Assembly (NCBI RefSeq): GCF_003144035.1
Contig: NZ_QFWT01000010.1
Coordinates: forward strand, 1 to 64,000
From: Vibrio albus
GTDB lineage: Bacteria > Pseudomonadota > Gammaproteobacteria > Enterobacterales > Vibrionaceae
Direction: 5' to 3'
Length of the DNA stretch: 64,000 nt
The position numbers were made by a program, and so were the translations under genes. Numbering within the stretch: the stretch's first letter is position 1; each line of letters opens with the position of its first letter. This document shows, one piece after another, positions 33,986-42,701 of the stretch. The notes beneath the pieces are model-generated. The model did no database searches. It was not told the DNA's origin and saw nothing but the letters and a program-made list of their open reading frames with translations.

Positions 33986-35719
33986 ATGAAAACAATAAAT
34001 AAGCCGGTTAAAATTACACTGGCACACATTAATGACACCCATTCCTATTTTGAACCTCAGTCGTTGCAGCTTACGCTGAACATTGAGGGGCAGAAGTTAA
34101 CTCCTTATGTCAGCAACGGTGGTTTTGCCCGTATTGCGACCCGGGCCCAACACCTGAAACAACAGGCTATTGAGAATGGTCGTGATTTTTTATTTCTGCA
34201 TGCCGGAGACTGCTTTCAGGGGACGTTGTATTTTTCGCTGTTTAAAGGGAAGGCGAATGCCGATTTACTGAATGCGTTAAATATCGATGCCATGGCCTTA
34301 GGTAACCATGAACTCGATATGGGGAATGAACCTGTCGCCCATTTTCTGGATAGAATACAGTTTCCGTTACTGGCCGGAAACTGGGATTTGTCACAGGAAA
34401 GAGAGGATAAAGAAAACACGTTAGGTGATAAGAAAAATTTATATGGCTATCAAGCCAAAAGTGGAACCGCTCGTTGCCTGATCAGAGAAGTGTCGGGAGA
34501 GCGCATTGCTATCTTCGGGTTATCTCTTGAGAATATGGCGTCTATTGCAAACCCTGATCCTGACACTCCTTTTGTCAGTGTTGTTGAAACGGCCATCAAA
34601 ACCGTTGAAAAATTACATAGTGAAGGCATAAACAAAATTATTCTGCTTAGCCACCTTGGTTACGATATGGACATAAGGCTGGCTGAGCAAGTCAGCGGTA
34701 TCAGCCTGATCGTTGGCGGGCACACTCATACGCTAATGGGCGATTTCTCTTCTCTGGGGCTGGGGAGAGAAGACGAATATGGTATCAGAATAAATGATAC
34801 CTATATTGTACAGTCGGGAAGTCAGGCTCAGGCTTTGGGGCACTGCCATATTAATTTTGCAGAAGACGGCTCAATTACCGAATTTTCTGGTAAAAATGAG
34901 CTGCTTATCGGGCGTCGGGTATTTATGGATGCATCGCTGGCTACTTCAGGTCGTGATGAGGTCTATGAAAAGGCGAAAAATTGCCTGCATAACCATTCTC
35001 AGGTAGTGGTATGTAGAAAATCGCCTGAAGTACAACATGTGCTGCAAAACAAATATCAGCCGCAAGTGAGAGAGCTTCAGCAAACTGTGATTGGGCAGGT
35101 AGGCGAAACGTTCCGTCATGTGAGAATTCCGGATGCGCACGGACCCAGTGATATCGCCCCAATGGTAGCAGAATCCTTCGTGCATATGATGAATAAGAAT
35201 GACTTTAGTGTTGATTTTGCTATCCATAATGCAGGAGGGGTAAGAACATCCCTTTATCCGGGGAATATCTCGGTGGCAGATATTGCCGGAAACCTATTGC
35301 CCTTTGCCATCCCTGTAGGTGTTTACAAGATCAAAGGGAAACATATTGTCGAGGCTTTGGAAGGTGCCATTAATAATGCCACAAATAATGGCGTAATAGG
35401 GACGGGGGCCGGTAGTTACCCTTATACCTACAATCTGGATTTTTCTTATTATGCAGAGAAGCCATTGGGACAAAGGATTGCTGACCTTGCCATTTATCAG
35501 GAGGAAAAAGGATGGCAACCTATTGATCCTGAATCTTTTTATCTGGGAGCGTCATCAGCGTACACCATGAAAGGTAAAGAGGGGTACGATGGGCTTCTGA
35601 ATATGGAAAAGCAGGGCAAAGTGACCCGATTTTCGATGGCGGATTGTTTTATTGACTTTATTACTGACTATCCGGAAAGGTTGGCTGAAAATGAGAATTC
35701 CGTACCACAACTAGGTTAA
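33986..35719 (+). CDS. UshA-family 5'-nucleotidase/metallophosphatase without signal peptide
   Basis: 577 residues. The N-terminal metallophosphatase carries the dinuclear metal motifs HINDTHSYF, HAGDCFQG, ALGNHELDMG, LLSHLGYDMD and VGGHTHTLMG; the C-terminal 5'-nucleotidase domain (about 350-560) contains NAGGVRTSLYPG and the SSAYTMKGKEGYDG substrate loop. The family cleaves nucleotides or cyclic nucleotides, normally in the periplasm. Here the first motif begins at residue 14 and nothing upstream in frame looks like a signal peptide, so the protein appears cytoplasmic or otherwise exported. It is a single gene. Confidence 0.85.
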   Translation: MKTINKPVKITLAHINDTHSYFEPQSLQLTLNIEGQKLTPYVSNGGFARIATRAQHLKQQAIENGRDFLFLHAGDCFQGTLYFSLFKGKANADLLNALNIDAMALGNHELDMGNEPVAHFLDRIQFPLLAGNWDLSQEREDKENTLGDKKNLYGYQAKSGTARCLIREVSGERIAIFGLSLENMASIANPDPDTPFVSVVETAIKTVEKLHSEGINKIILLSHLGYDMDIRLAEQVSGISLIVGGHTHTLMGDFSSLGLGREDEYGIRINDTYIVQSGSQAQALGHCHINFAEDGSITEFSGKNELLIGRRVFMDASLATSGRDEVYEKAKNCLHNHSQVVVCRKSPEVQHVLQNKYQPQVRELQQTVIGQVGETFRHVRIPDAHGPSDIAPMVAESFVHMMNKNDFSVDFAIHNAGGVRTSLYPGNISVADIAGNLLPFAIPVGVYKIKGKHIVEALEGAINNATNNGVIGTGAGSYPYTYNLDFSYYAEKPLGQRIADLAIYQEEKGWQPIDPESFYLGASSAYTMKGKEGYDGLLNMEKQGKVTRFSMADCFIDFITDYPERLAENENSVPQLG

Positions 35720-35857
35720 AATTGGCATATCCTTTGCTGGTTCTGTAGAGAAACTAAAACAAGGCTAAAGTTTCATCACCGTTTGCCGATATCAAGCTTA
35801 ACGTCAGAGACGGTGTAAACTATATCAGCTCATGCTTAGCAGACTATGGAGGATGGT

Positions 35858-35953
35858 ATGTGGAGTAAGGATTTACAGGATACAGCGGTGGTGCTGGCCT
35901 GGATTATTGCCTGGTCTGCTCTGGTTTATTTTGTCCCGTTGACCGGAGTATGA
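35858..35953 (+). CDS. 31-residue small membrane protein
   Basis: ATG 35858 follows GGAGG (35848-35852) and opens a 31-codon frame: a short charged start (WSKDLQD), then one hydrophobic span of about 20 residues (VVLAWIIAWSALVYFV) ending PLTGV. A rho-independent terminator starts 9 bp after the stop, so ribosome site, frame and terminator form a complete tiny gene. The function is unknown; single-span proteins of this size often modulate a membrane enzyme or transporter. Confidence 0.6.
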   Translation: MWSKDLQDTAVVLAWIIAWSALVYFVPLTGV

Positions 35954-35962
35954 AGATGAAAG

Positions 35963-35983
35963 AGGAGCTTAGGCTCCTTTTTT
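35963..35983 (+). terminator. Terminator of the 31-codon gene
   Basis: AGGAGC (35963-35968) pairs with GCTCCT (35973-35978) around TTAG and is followed by a T-run to 35983. Confidence 0.75.
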
Positions 35984-36352
35984 GATCCCGAAAAGATGGC
36001 TATGGGCATCTATTCTTATCGGAATTCACATTAATAAAAATAACTTAAATTTGATCTTATTCTCAAACTTTCGCGTCTCTTCCATAGCGGCATGTCTGAA
36101 TAATATTCAATTTATATTCAGGATAGGATATTTAATTAAATAATATTTAATAATAAATGCTATCTTTAAAAAATATTCTAATAGAATGTAGGATTCTCCA
36201 GATTAAATCATTGACCCTGTTTTGGATTAGAAAAACTAATCAATAAAAAGAATATTTGTCATTTTTCTACCTTATAAAATTATCTTAGACTTCAGCTAAC
36301 CTTCTTTACAGGAAGAACGGTTGGCAATCTAATAACAATGGCAGAGGTTTTT
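35984..36352. other. AT-rich intergenic region
   Basis: There is no open frame or recognisable RNA. From 36090 to 36300 it is very AT-rich with many AATATT runs, and probably holds the promoter of the small gene at 36353. Confidence 0.4.
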
Positions 36353-36544
36353 ATGGCCCAGGTAATACACGCAAACGGAATGTCAGTATCCGCCTCTACG
36401 GATAAACGAACCTATTCGGTAAATATCAAAGGATTGATTGCCCACTTTCTGGATGTGCTTTTTGTGCCGGACGCACCTGAAAAGCATTATTATTCAAACG
36501 ATCTTTCTTCTCATCTTCAGCAGGACATCGGTTTAACCCGGTAG
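36353..36544 (+). CDS. Small hypothetical protein with DUF1127-like tail
   Basis: 63 residues from ATG 36353, which has AGAGG a few bases upstream; ATG 36338 is in frame but lacks one. The C-terminus (YYSNDLSSHLQQDIGLTR) resembles the LRDIGLTR ending of DUF1127 proteins, a family of short RNA- or stress-linked proteins, but the length of similarity is too small to assign it. Confidence 0.5.
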   Translation: MAQVIHANGMSVSASTDKRTYSVNIKGLIAHFLDVLFVPDAPEKHYYSNDLSSHLQQDIGLTR

Positions 36545-36619
36545 AGCTATTCTGACTGAGATGATGAAGAACAAAAGGCGCGTGAATACCGCGTCTTTGT
36601 TGTTTATTAGGGTGTCTTG

Positions 36620-36823
36620 CTACAGTTCGCGCTTGGTACTCTTTTTGTGCTGCGAATACAAATAGGCAAAATATACGAAAACACATAATGTGATATACAG
36701 CACCACTGACCCCAGACTGGTTGTGGTGAAATAACTAATAACTGAGTTAATAACAAAAGCGAATGCTACAGCAAGTAATGCACACAACGCCGCAATAATG
36801 ATCCTCTTTATCAGAGTATTCAT
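36620..36823 (-). CDS. Small two-span membrane protein
   Basis: 67 residues from ATG 36823: MNTLIKR, then a hydrophobic segment (IIIAALCALLAVAFAFVINSVI), a short polar turn (SYFTTTSLGS), a second segment (VVLYITLCVFVYFAYLY) and a Lys-rich tail. An in-frame ATG at 36889 would add 22 residues but has no ribosome site. I do not recognise it; hairpin membrane proteins of this size include holin-like and stress proteins. Confidence 0.5.
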   Translation of the reverse strand: MNTLIKRIIIAALCALLAVAFAFVINSVISYFTTTSLGSVVLYITLCVFVYFAYLYSQHKKSTKREL

Positions 36824-37190
36824 GCCGTCACCGTCTACTGATAATCTAATAAATAGTTTTAGCAGACACAGCGTGATAAAGCCAATCATGTTGTTGCTTA
36901 TCTATTCTGATTTTTATAGTTTTGGTGTGGTGACGCTGTCACATTTGTGGGGGTATGTATTCAAATAACGAGTTTTTCCTTCATAAAGACAAATCAAATT
37001 TAGTTTGTGCCTACTGTTAAATGGAATCAGCTCACGTTTGACGAAAAAGGGTAACATGATTGCTATGATATGTGTGTACGTGAGTATTTTAAGTGATTAA
37101 AGTGTGGTCTGGTTGTGAGAGGGGCTAAGAATAAAATTTCGTGCGCACATAAAAAGGTTGTCATGAGGACAAGCAAAAAGGAGAACGGAA
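36824..37190. other. Intergenic region before the VOC gene
   Basis: No gene is seen. A short dyad GTGAC-GCT-GTCAC (36930-36942) could be a regulator site. AAAAGGAGA at 37177-37185 is the ribosome site for the gene at 37191. Confidence 0.4.
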
Positions 37191-37544
37191 ATGAACCAAC
37201 ATGAAAAGCTCAATTATGTAGAGTTTGGAGCCAAGGATCTGGAATCAACGAAATCATTCTTCTCTTCAGTTTTTGGCTGGGAGTTTGTGGATTATGGTCC
37301 TGAGTACACTGCATTTTCAAACCAAGGTTTGGATGGTGGTTTCTTTAAAGCAGAAACTTGTAACCAAACCAGTACTGGTGGCGCGCTTCTGGTGTTTTAT
37401 AGCTCAGATATAGAAGCGACCTTAAACAAAGTTGTTCAAAATGGCGGTAAAATTGTTCGTCCCATCTTTGAGTTTCCCGGTGGTTGCCGTTTTCACTTTG
37501 TTGAACCAAGCGGAAATGAGTTTGCAGTTTGGTCTGAAAAATAG
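37191..37544 (+). CDS. VOC-family (glyoxalase/bleomycin-resistance fold) protein
   Basis: 117 residues, a single vicinal-oxygen-chelate unit. The first beta-alpha-beta module has LNYVEFGAKDLESTKSFFSSVFGWEFVDYG; the second ends GCRFHFVEPSGNEFAVWSE, including the terminal metal-ligand Glu. Such proteins act as dimers in lyase, dioxygenase or sequestration roles; the substrate is unknown. AAAGGAGAACGG lies upstream of ATG 37191. The displaced phnA fragment begins 17 bp after its stop. Confidence 0.83.
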   Translation: MNQHEKLNYVEFGAKDLESTKSFFSSVFGWEFVDYGPEYTAFSNQGLDGGFFKAETCNQTSTGGALLVFYSSDIEATLNKVVQNGGKIVRPIFEFPGGCRFHFVEPSGNEFAVWSEK

Positions 37545-37560
37545 AGCAGAAAGGTCGGGT

Positions 37561-37718
37561 GTGTACTCAATAGTGATGTACATTGACTGGCCTGTTTTGA
37601 TGGTGGTTACGTCGTCACCTTTCTTAAGCTCAACCCTGTTCACATCACGAGATTTTTCCTCGTCGTCATCCATGCCGATAGCAGCCCAGTTAGCCACGTC
37701 TTCTTCCAGATACATCAT
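37561..37718 (-). pseudogene. Displaced, internally deleted 3' fragment of phnA
   Basis: This stretch matches 39217-39473 of the intact phnA gene at most positions and in the same orientation, but about 100 bp (roughly 39249-39347) is missing, apparently in frame. The match starts abruptly at 37561 (GTGTACTC) and stops abruptly at 37718, where phnA encodes MMYLEEDV. The last codons of phnA are replaced. It lies 1.5 kb from the intact gene with higBA between them. Confidence 0.82.
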
Positions 37719-37872
37719 AAAACAAAACAGTGTGTCCTATACTTTAGCCATGTTAGGTTGGTATTGGTTACTATATCCAAAAAATGTTTAGAGTATGAAA
37801 TTGAAAAAACTATCATTTATAATGAAGCCCGGCAAATAACCGGGCTTATTGGTATACAGTTAGCTGTAATTA

Positions 37873-38172
37873 TTAAGCTACCATTTCTTTAGGAAGTTCC
37901 TTAACATTTTCAGGCATGTCCATGTTTTCTGCTTCCCAGGTATCCAGCTTAGCCTGCATGTTAATCCAGAAAGCAACGCCTGTTCCGGTTGATTCAGCTA
38001 AACGTCTTGCCATAGCGTGAGAACATTTAGCTTTTCCGTTAACAAACTCACTCATGGTTTTTCTGGTAACCCCCAAGTACTCAGCAGCTTGAGTGATAGA
38101 TATGCCTCTCTCATCAAGTATGGTGTATTTGAAATATACGCCGGGATGAGATGGTCTCCTTAACATTTTCAT
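37873..38172 (-). CDS. higA: HigA-family antitoxin
   Basis: 99 residues from ATG 38172 (MKMLRRPSHPGVYFKYTILDE, the usual HigA N-terminus). The XRE-type HTH covers ISITQAAEYLGVTRKTMSEFVNGKAKCSHAMARRLAEST. It neutralises the HigB toxin and represses the operon. It is the second gene of the pair, 39 bp after higB, in the toxin-first order typical of higBA. An upstream in-frame start at 38187 would add five residues. Confidence 0.9.
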   Translation of the reverse strand: MKMLRRPSHPGVYFKYTILDERGISITQAAEYLGVTRKTMSEFVNGKAKCSHAMARRLAESTGTGVAFWINMQAKLDTWEAENMDMPENVKELPKEMVA

Positions 38173-38211
38173 ATATATAAGCTCCAAGCTTTATAGCAAT
38201 GCAGCATTTGA

Positions 38212-38520
38212 TTACTTTTTGGCTTTAATCTGCTTGCCGTGGTAATCCAAGTAGTCCAATAAGATGGCTCCGTCATCACAAATCTCGAATGTGATACGCC
38301 AGTTGCCATTAACCTCAATACTGTAAACACCGTCTCCAGAGCCTTTCTTCTCTGCAAACTTGTTACCGTATAATGCTTTTAAGTCTACCGGGTGGTGGGA
38401 TGCATCTATAGCATCCAAGATAAACCCTATTTTTACAACATGGTTAGGGTTCAGACCGGATTTGTCATCTTTATAGTAGAACTTCTTTAGTCCTTTATGA
38501 GTGAAACTTTTGATAGCCAC
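38212..38520 (-). CDS. higB: HigB-family toxin (RelE/ParE superfamily)
   Basis: 102 residues: IKSFTHKGLKKFYYKDDKSGL, a leucine-containing middle (FILDAIDASHHPVDLKALYGNKF), and the C-terminal strand block YSIEVNGNWRITFEICDDGAILLDYLDYHGK, which carries the Arg typical of ribosome-dependent mRNA interferases of this superfamily. It should cleave mRNA on translating ribosomes when HigA is degraded. It is the first gene of the operon; its promoter should lie near the GTATAC motif at 38535. Confidence 0.9.
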   Translation of the reverse strand: MAIKSFTHKGLKKFYYKDDKSGLNPNHVVKIGFILDAIDASHHPVDLKALYGNKFAEKKGSGDGVYSIEVNGNWRITFEICDDGAILLDYLDYHGKQIKAKK

Positions 38521-39203
38521 ATAGGCCTCCGGGAGTATACGTTATTGAATTTAATCTTATTCATGCTCTCTCCTGTGGTTTCCTTCATCTTTGCTTTTTC
38601 AAGCAATAGTAGTGATCAGCTACTGAAATAAATGTAACGCGCAACGTGTCAGGTGTCAATAGGTTATATGACATAAACTTTTACATGTGTATTTATACAA
38701 TATGGGCGCTGGTAGCTTTCTAATTAACTTAATACATACAGGCAGCAGGCATTCTGGTCAATTTTTTGAACTGTAGATCAGTGATTCCCTTAGCCTTGAA
38801 CCCGCTTTTTGTTACATCTATTAAATCAAAAGTAAGTACGTCATAGGCTTTGCTACCGTTGATAATTCCGAACACCATGCTAGTAAAAATAACTCTTCTA
38901 ACATAGTGAGTTTGGTATCACACCAGGTTAATAACCTTTAGTGTCTTAAACATGAGAATAACAGGATCGAGACTCGATCTATTTGAGGTGGCTAGGTGAA
39001 GCCGAAGGAGGATGAAAACAGGGTAAGTCTAGGTCTGATTTTGGCGTGTTTTTGCGCCCAAAAAACTACTGATCAAACTACTGTATTCCTCCACAATTCC
39101 TCCACAATTAATCCACGCCCCCTGTTTTTTAGCCAAAAAACGGCATGAAAAAAGGCGCTAAACCAGCGCCTTTTTGACTTTCAATATTAGCTCAATCGGC
39201 TAA
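38521..39203. other. Gene-poor region between higBA and phnA
   Basis: No convincing gene is present. It contains a perfect palindrome GATCGAG-A-CTCGATC (38965-38979), a tandem repeat of ATTCCTCCACA (39085-39095 and 39096-39106), and a terminator at 39149-39175. No integrase gene or tRNA is seen. The stretch may be residue of the event that brought higBA in. Confidence 0.45.
39149..39175 (-). terminator. Terminator downstream of phnA
   Basis: AAAAAGGCGCT (39149-39159) pairs perfectly with AGCGCCTTTTT (39165-39175) around a five-base loop. The flanking A and T runs make it work on both strands. Confidence 0.8.
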
Positions 39204-39770
39204 TTATTTTTTACGAGTGTACTCAGCAATGATGTACATTGACTGGCCGTTCGCTTTACCTGAAACCAGTTTAGGATCGTCAGCAAGGCTAATGCCACGA
39301 ACGACTGTGCCTTGTTTGATAACCTGAGAAGAACCTTTGATTGGCAGGTCTTTGATGATGGTTACGTCGTCACCTTTCTTAAGCTCAACGCCGTTCACGT
39401 CTCGAGGTTTTTCCTCGTCATCGTCCATGCCGATAGCAGCCCAGTTAGCTACGTCTTCTTCCAGATACATCATGTCCAGCAGATCCATTGCCCAGCCTTC
39501 TTTCTCAGACAGACGCTTAAGCTGACGCCATGCCAGAACTTGTACTGGTGGTACCTGGCTCCACATGCTGTCATTCAGGCAGCGCCAGTGGTTGGCATCC
39601 ATTGTCTCAGGATCTTCAATTTGGCTTTTGCAGGTGTCACATAGCATTGCTGCGTGATCAACCGTTACCTGAGTGTGTGGCGCAACCACAAAAGGGGAAA
39701 GCTCAGTTTCCGCACCACAAAGTTCACATTTAGAGCCACAACGCTCAAGCATAGTTGCTTCAGTTGCCAT
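39204..39770 (-). CDS. phnA: PhnA-family zinc-ribbon protein
   Basis: 188 residues. The N-terminal half carries Cys pairs of a zinc ribbon (CGSKCELCGAET, then MLCDTCKSQ); the C-terminal 70 residues are the PhnA domain (GVELKKGDDVTIIKDLPIKGSSQVIKQGTVVRGI), close to E. coli PhnA/YjdM. Despite the name, the E. coli protein is not needed for phosphonate breakdown and its role is unknown. It is a single gene with its own terminator; a damaged copy of its 3' half lies at 37561-37718. Confidence 0.85.
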   Translation of the reverse strand: MATEATMLERCGSKCELCGAETELSPFVVAPHTQVTVDHAAMLCDTCKSQIEDPETMDANHWRCLNDSMWSQVPPVQVLAWRQLKRLSEKEGWAMDLLDMMYLEEDVANWAAIGMDDDEEKPRDVNGVELKKGDDVTIIKDLPIKGSSQVIKQGTVVRGISLADDPKLVSGKANGQSMYIIAEYTRKK

Positions 39771-39983
39771 TAGAAATTACCTTAGTTAAGTGTGTCTTGG
39801 CGTGTATTATCCACTTTCTTCTCAATTATAAAAGGGGTAATTGATTTATTGCTGAGTTCTTATGCAGAAAGAATGGGGTTATAAGTAGATTATAATAAGA
39901 TTAGTGGTTGGTTTTCATGATGTATTGAATGTTTAAATCGCTTAGACTGGCAGAAAAGAATTAAGAACAAAAGAAGATAAAAA

Positions 39984-40415
39984 ATGGCAATCTGGAAAAA
40001 AGACATCAGCTTGGAGAAGCTTAATGCAACCTCAAAGAATACACTGATAGAGCACCTCAGTATTGTTTATACCGAGTTCACGGATGATGCTTTGTCTGCC
40101 ACTATGCCTGTCTGTAGTATCACGCACCAGCCTCTTGGGATGTTGCATGGTGGAGCCTCTGTAGTTTTGGCTGAAACTCTGGGTTCTGTAGCTGCAAACT
40201 TTTGTGTCGACAAAGAGCATTACTGCGTTGGGCTGGATATTAACGCTAATCATTTGCGTGCCATGCGAAAAGGGACGGTGACAGGAACGGCTTCACCGAT
40301 ACACCTGGGAGCAACCACGCAAGTATGGCAAATCAATATTACTGATGAGCGTGAACGTTTGGTATGTTCCAGCCGTTTGACGATTGCAGTAATGAAGAAG
40401 AAGCGGGAAAAATAG
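39984..40415 (+). CDS. menI: Hotdog-fold acyl-CoA thioesterase, MenI/YdiI type
   Basis: 143 residues, collinear with E. coli YdiI: IWKKDISLEKLNATSKNTLIEHLSIVY near the N-terminus, MPVCSITHQPLGMLHGGASVVLAETLGS with the catalytic HGG and Glu, and INANHLRAMRKGTVTGTASPIHLGATTQVWQI. E. coli MenI hydrolyses 1,4-dihydroxy-2-naphthoyl-CoA in menaquinone synthesis and other aromatic acyl-CoAs. It is cytoplasmic, active as a tetramer in the family. The DUF3389 gene starts inside its stop codon. Confidence 0.87.
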   Translation: MAIWKKDISLEKLNATSKNTLIEHLSIVYTEFTDDALSATMPVCSITHQPLGMLHGGASVVLAETLGSVAANFCVDKEHYCVGLDINANHLRAMRKGTVTGTASPIHLGATTQVWQINITDERERLVCSSRLTIAVMKKKREK

Positions 40416-40645
40416 TGGTTGTTGAATGTTCCTGGGGGAAAATTATTGTGACGCCTTTTGAACTGGTGGTGCGTATGGAAGGAGCACACCGGGTTACTAT
40501 GCAGGCGACAACCGATGCTGTGCAGTTGATTGGTCAGGGAGTGAATGTCATTTCTGTCAATGGTTCGGAATGCAAGTGGTCGGTCAAATTGGATAGTGAG
40601 GAGCAATTAAGGCAGATAGCTTCTGAAATGGGCTGCGACTTTTAA
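40415..40645 (+). CDS. DUF3389-family protein
   Basis: 76 residues from GTG 40415, which shares its G with the menI stop (TAGTG), so translation is probably coupled. An earlier in-frame ATG at 40364 lies inside menI and gives an untypical N-terminus. The short sequence (GKIIVTPFELVVRM, VQLIGQGVNVISVNGSECKWSVKLDSEEQLRQIASEMG) fits DUF3389, as I recall a Vibrionaceae and relatives family with no known function. It is predicted all-beta with a C-terminal helix. Confidence 0.68.
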   Translation: MVVECSWGKIIVTPFELVVRMEGAHRVTMQATTDAVQLIGQGVNVISVNGSECKWSVKLDSEEQLRQIASEMGCDF

Positions 40646-40717
40646 CGTGTGAACATAGATTCTTATGCTAAAATGGGAAAATATTTGTTACGTATTATCA
40701 GGTGAGTTTTCCCCTTT

Positions 40718-42406
40718 ATGAGCAGTCCGCGACTTCGAATTCAGTTTGAAACCCTTTTTGAGCATTTCCATGGTAAAGATACCGACACTCGCCTGGAAGA
40801 TATTACTGAAGTACTGTGTTGTACGCGCCGAAACGCAAGGATAGTACTGAATAAACTGTCGGAAGAAGGATGGATTGAATGGCATCCGGCGGCTGGTCGG
40901 GGAAACCTATCCCAACTTATTTTTAAGCGAAATCAGCAGGATGTCAGTGAAAATCTGGCTCGGAGATATCTGGAAGAAGGGCGCATCGGTCAGGCATTAA
41001 ATGTGTTTAACCGTGATGTGAATAAACTGACCCAGGTTATACAGAGCTACCTAGGTGTTCAGCATGTTGAAGGTCAGCAGGTGGTTCGTTTGCCCTATTA
41101 CCGCCCACTGTCTATGTTGAACCCTAGAAAACCACACCGCCGTTCTGAACAGAATATCATTAGCCAGATTTTTAGTGGCCTTACCCGATTAGACGAAAAT
41201 GAACTGCTGCAGCCGGATCTGGCTCACACCTGGGAGGCTATTAGCGCCACGCACTGGCGCTTTTATCTGCGTAATGGCATTCGCTTTCATAATGGTAATT
41301 TATTGCAGACCCAGCATGTTCTCGACAGTATCGCTGCTCTGAAAGATATCAGAACGTTTGAACATATTGATCAGGTTACATCGCCAAAGCCCTGTGTGGT
41401 GGATGTGACCCTAAGCCAGCCAGACTGGCATTTTCCTCTTCTGTTGAGTGAGGCGGCAGCAAAGATCCTTCCTCCGGAGCGGTGGCGAGGTGAAGACTTT
41501 GATTTACAACCAATAGGTACTGGCCCGTACCGCGTTATTCTTAATAATGATAAGCGACTTGTACTGGAGGCGAATGACAACTATTTTGGGTTCCGTCCTC
41601 TGCTTGATAAAGTTGAGGTATGGGTAATTGATGAAGCATATTCCGGAATGGTTTTTCCGAGCCTGTCGAACCCGATAATGTCTGAACGCAGAAGCCATGA
41701 TGAAGTAAAACTCGATCCTGGTTGTACTTATCTTCTGCTGAACCGTAAAAGTGGGCTTGTCCGCAACCCGGAATGGGCTGAATATCTGAGCGCTGCACTC
41801 AGTAGCCTCAACCTGTATAAAACCTTGCCGGAAGATCAAATCGTAGAGTTGGGGCTTTTACCTGCACATGGTCTGAAGCCAGGGTGGCACCATTCATTGC
41901 CCGCCCGTCAACCAGAGGTTCCGAAAGGGAAAGCGGAACTGACTATTGCTTATCATGCCCATCATCCAACCTTTCCGGTGATGGCTAAATCCATTGAGAC
42001 TGTGTTGAATAGGGACGGTATTAAAGTACATTTTGTAAAATATGAACACTCGATAGAGGAGCCTGATCAGGTTGATATCTGGATAAAACCAATGGGAATC
42101 GGCTCGTACCGTGAAGAAGCATTTGTTGGCTGGTTGCTTGGCTATAGCGATATCGCGTTAATGAGTGAGGAAGATAGTTTTCGACAATGGGCTGATTTTG
42201 TTAAACGCTGGCGTTCAGTAAAAGATGACCCATTTCCAGGCCGGGAATTGGGTAAAAGCCTGGTGGAAAGCCATCAGATTATTCCAATGTTTCATTGTTG
42301 GCTGGGTGTCAGTAAAGATCACTGTGGTGCATTGCAGAATGCAAAATGCAATGCATTAGGCTGGTTTGATTTTAGTCAGGTCTGGCTAAAACCTACGATT
42401 GACTAA
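40718..42406 (+). CDS. sgrR: SgrR-family transcriptional regulator
   Basis: 562 residues. The N-terminal winged HTH (DITEVLCCTRRNARIVLNKLSEEGWIEW) is joined to a long periplasmic-solute-binding-like domain of the SBP_bac_5 type (RPLSMLNPRKPHRRSEQNIISQIFSGLTRLDENELLQPDLAHTWE and so on), the layout of E. coli SgrR. SgrR senses sugar-phosphate stress and activates the small RNA SgrS. No SgrS-like RNA or sugar transporter is next to it here, so the regulon may differ. Confidence 0.83.
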   Translation: MSSPRLRIQFETLFEHFHGKDTDTRLEDITEVLCCTRRNARIVLNKLSEEGWIEWHPAAGRGNLSQLIFKRNQQDVSENLARRYLEEGRIGQALNVFNRDVNKLTQVIQSYLGVQHVEGQQVVRLPYYRPLSMLNPRKPHRRSEQNIISQIFSGLTRLDENELLQPDLAHTWEAISATHWRFYLRNGIRFHNGNLLQTQHVLDSIAALKDIRTFEHIDQVTSPKPCVVDVTLSQPDWHFPLLLSEAAAKILPPERWRGEDFDLQPIGTGPYRVILNNDKRLVLEANDNYFGFRPLLDKVEVWVIDEAYSGMVFPSLSNPIMSERRSHDEVKLDPGCTYLLLNRKSGLVRNPEWAEYLSAALSSLNLYKTLPEDQIVELGLLPAHGLKPGWHHSLPARQPEVPKGKAELTIAYHAHHPTFPVMAKSIETVLNRDGIKVHFVKYEHSIEEPDQVDIWIKPMGIGSYREEAFVGWLLGYSDIALMSEEDSFRQWADFVKRWRSVKDDPFPGRELGKSLVESHQIIPMFHCWLGVSKDHCGALQNAKCNALGWFDFSQVWLKPTID

Positions 42407-42449
42407 GGCGTGTTGACATTGAAACGTCAACACATCCTAAAGCGGGTAA

Positions 42450-42482
42450 AAAAATGACGCCAGTAGAATAAGCGTCATTTTT
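42450..42482. terminator. Bidirectional terminator between sgrR and the RHH gene
   Basis: AAAAATGACGC (42450-42460) pairs with GCGTCATTTTT (42472-42482). A second dyad, GTGTTGAC/GTCAACAC (about 42412-42434), lies just upstream. Confidence 0.75.
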
Positions 42483-42497
42483 GCTAATCATGAATTA

Positions 42498-42701
42498 TTA
42501 ATCCGAGGACTCTTCATTTTCTTTGATAAACTGCTTAATAAAGCGTCTCACTTCCCGGGCTGCGGAAGTGTCCATATCATCACATAAAGAGGTAAATCGA
42601 TCTCTTTGCTCCCGGTTAATCCGAATGATTAACTGGCTGTCTTTTTTGTTAGCGTCACTTTTCTTTTTGGAGTTTGAGTCCGTCACAGTGCAAAATTTCA
42701 T
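42498..42701 (-). CDS. Ribbon-helix-helix DNA-binding protein
   Basis: 67 residues. A Lys-rich N-terminal arm (SKKKSDANKKDS) leads into a beta strand QLIIRINREQ, helix RDRFTSLCDDMD and helix SAAREVRRFIKQFIKEN, the Arc/MetJ-like ribbon-helix-helix pattern. It would bind DNA as a dimer of dimers. It lies upstream of and divergent from the response-regulator gene, 178 bp away. Not assigned to a known antitoxin; no toxin gene is adjacent. Confidence 0.62.
   Translation of the reverse strand: MKFCTVTDSNSKKKSDANKKDSQLIIRINREQRDRFTSLCDDMDTSAAREVRRFIKQFIKENEESSD

Noticed and set aside
37422..37718. Complete 98-residue gene on the minus strand
   Set aside because: The start half is a damaged phnA copy and the rest reads antisense through the VOC gene, so it is not an independent gene.
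37861..39203. higBA as a superintegron cassette
   Set aside because: Vibrio integron cassettes often carry higBA, but no attC-like repeat borders this pair, and the displaced phnA fragment explains the arrangement better.
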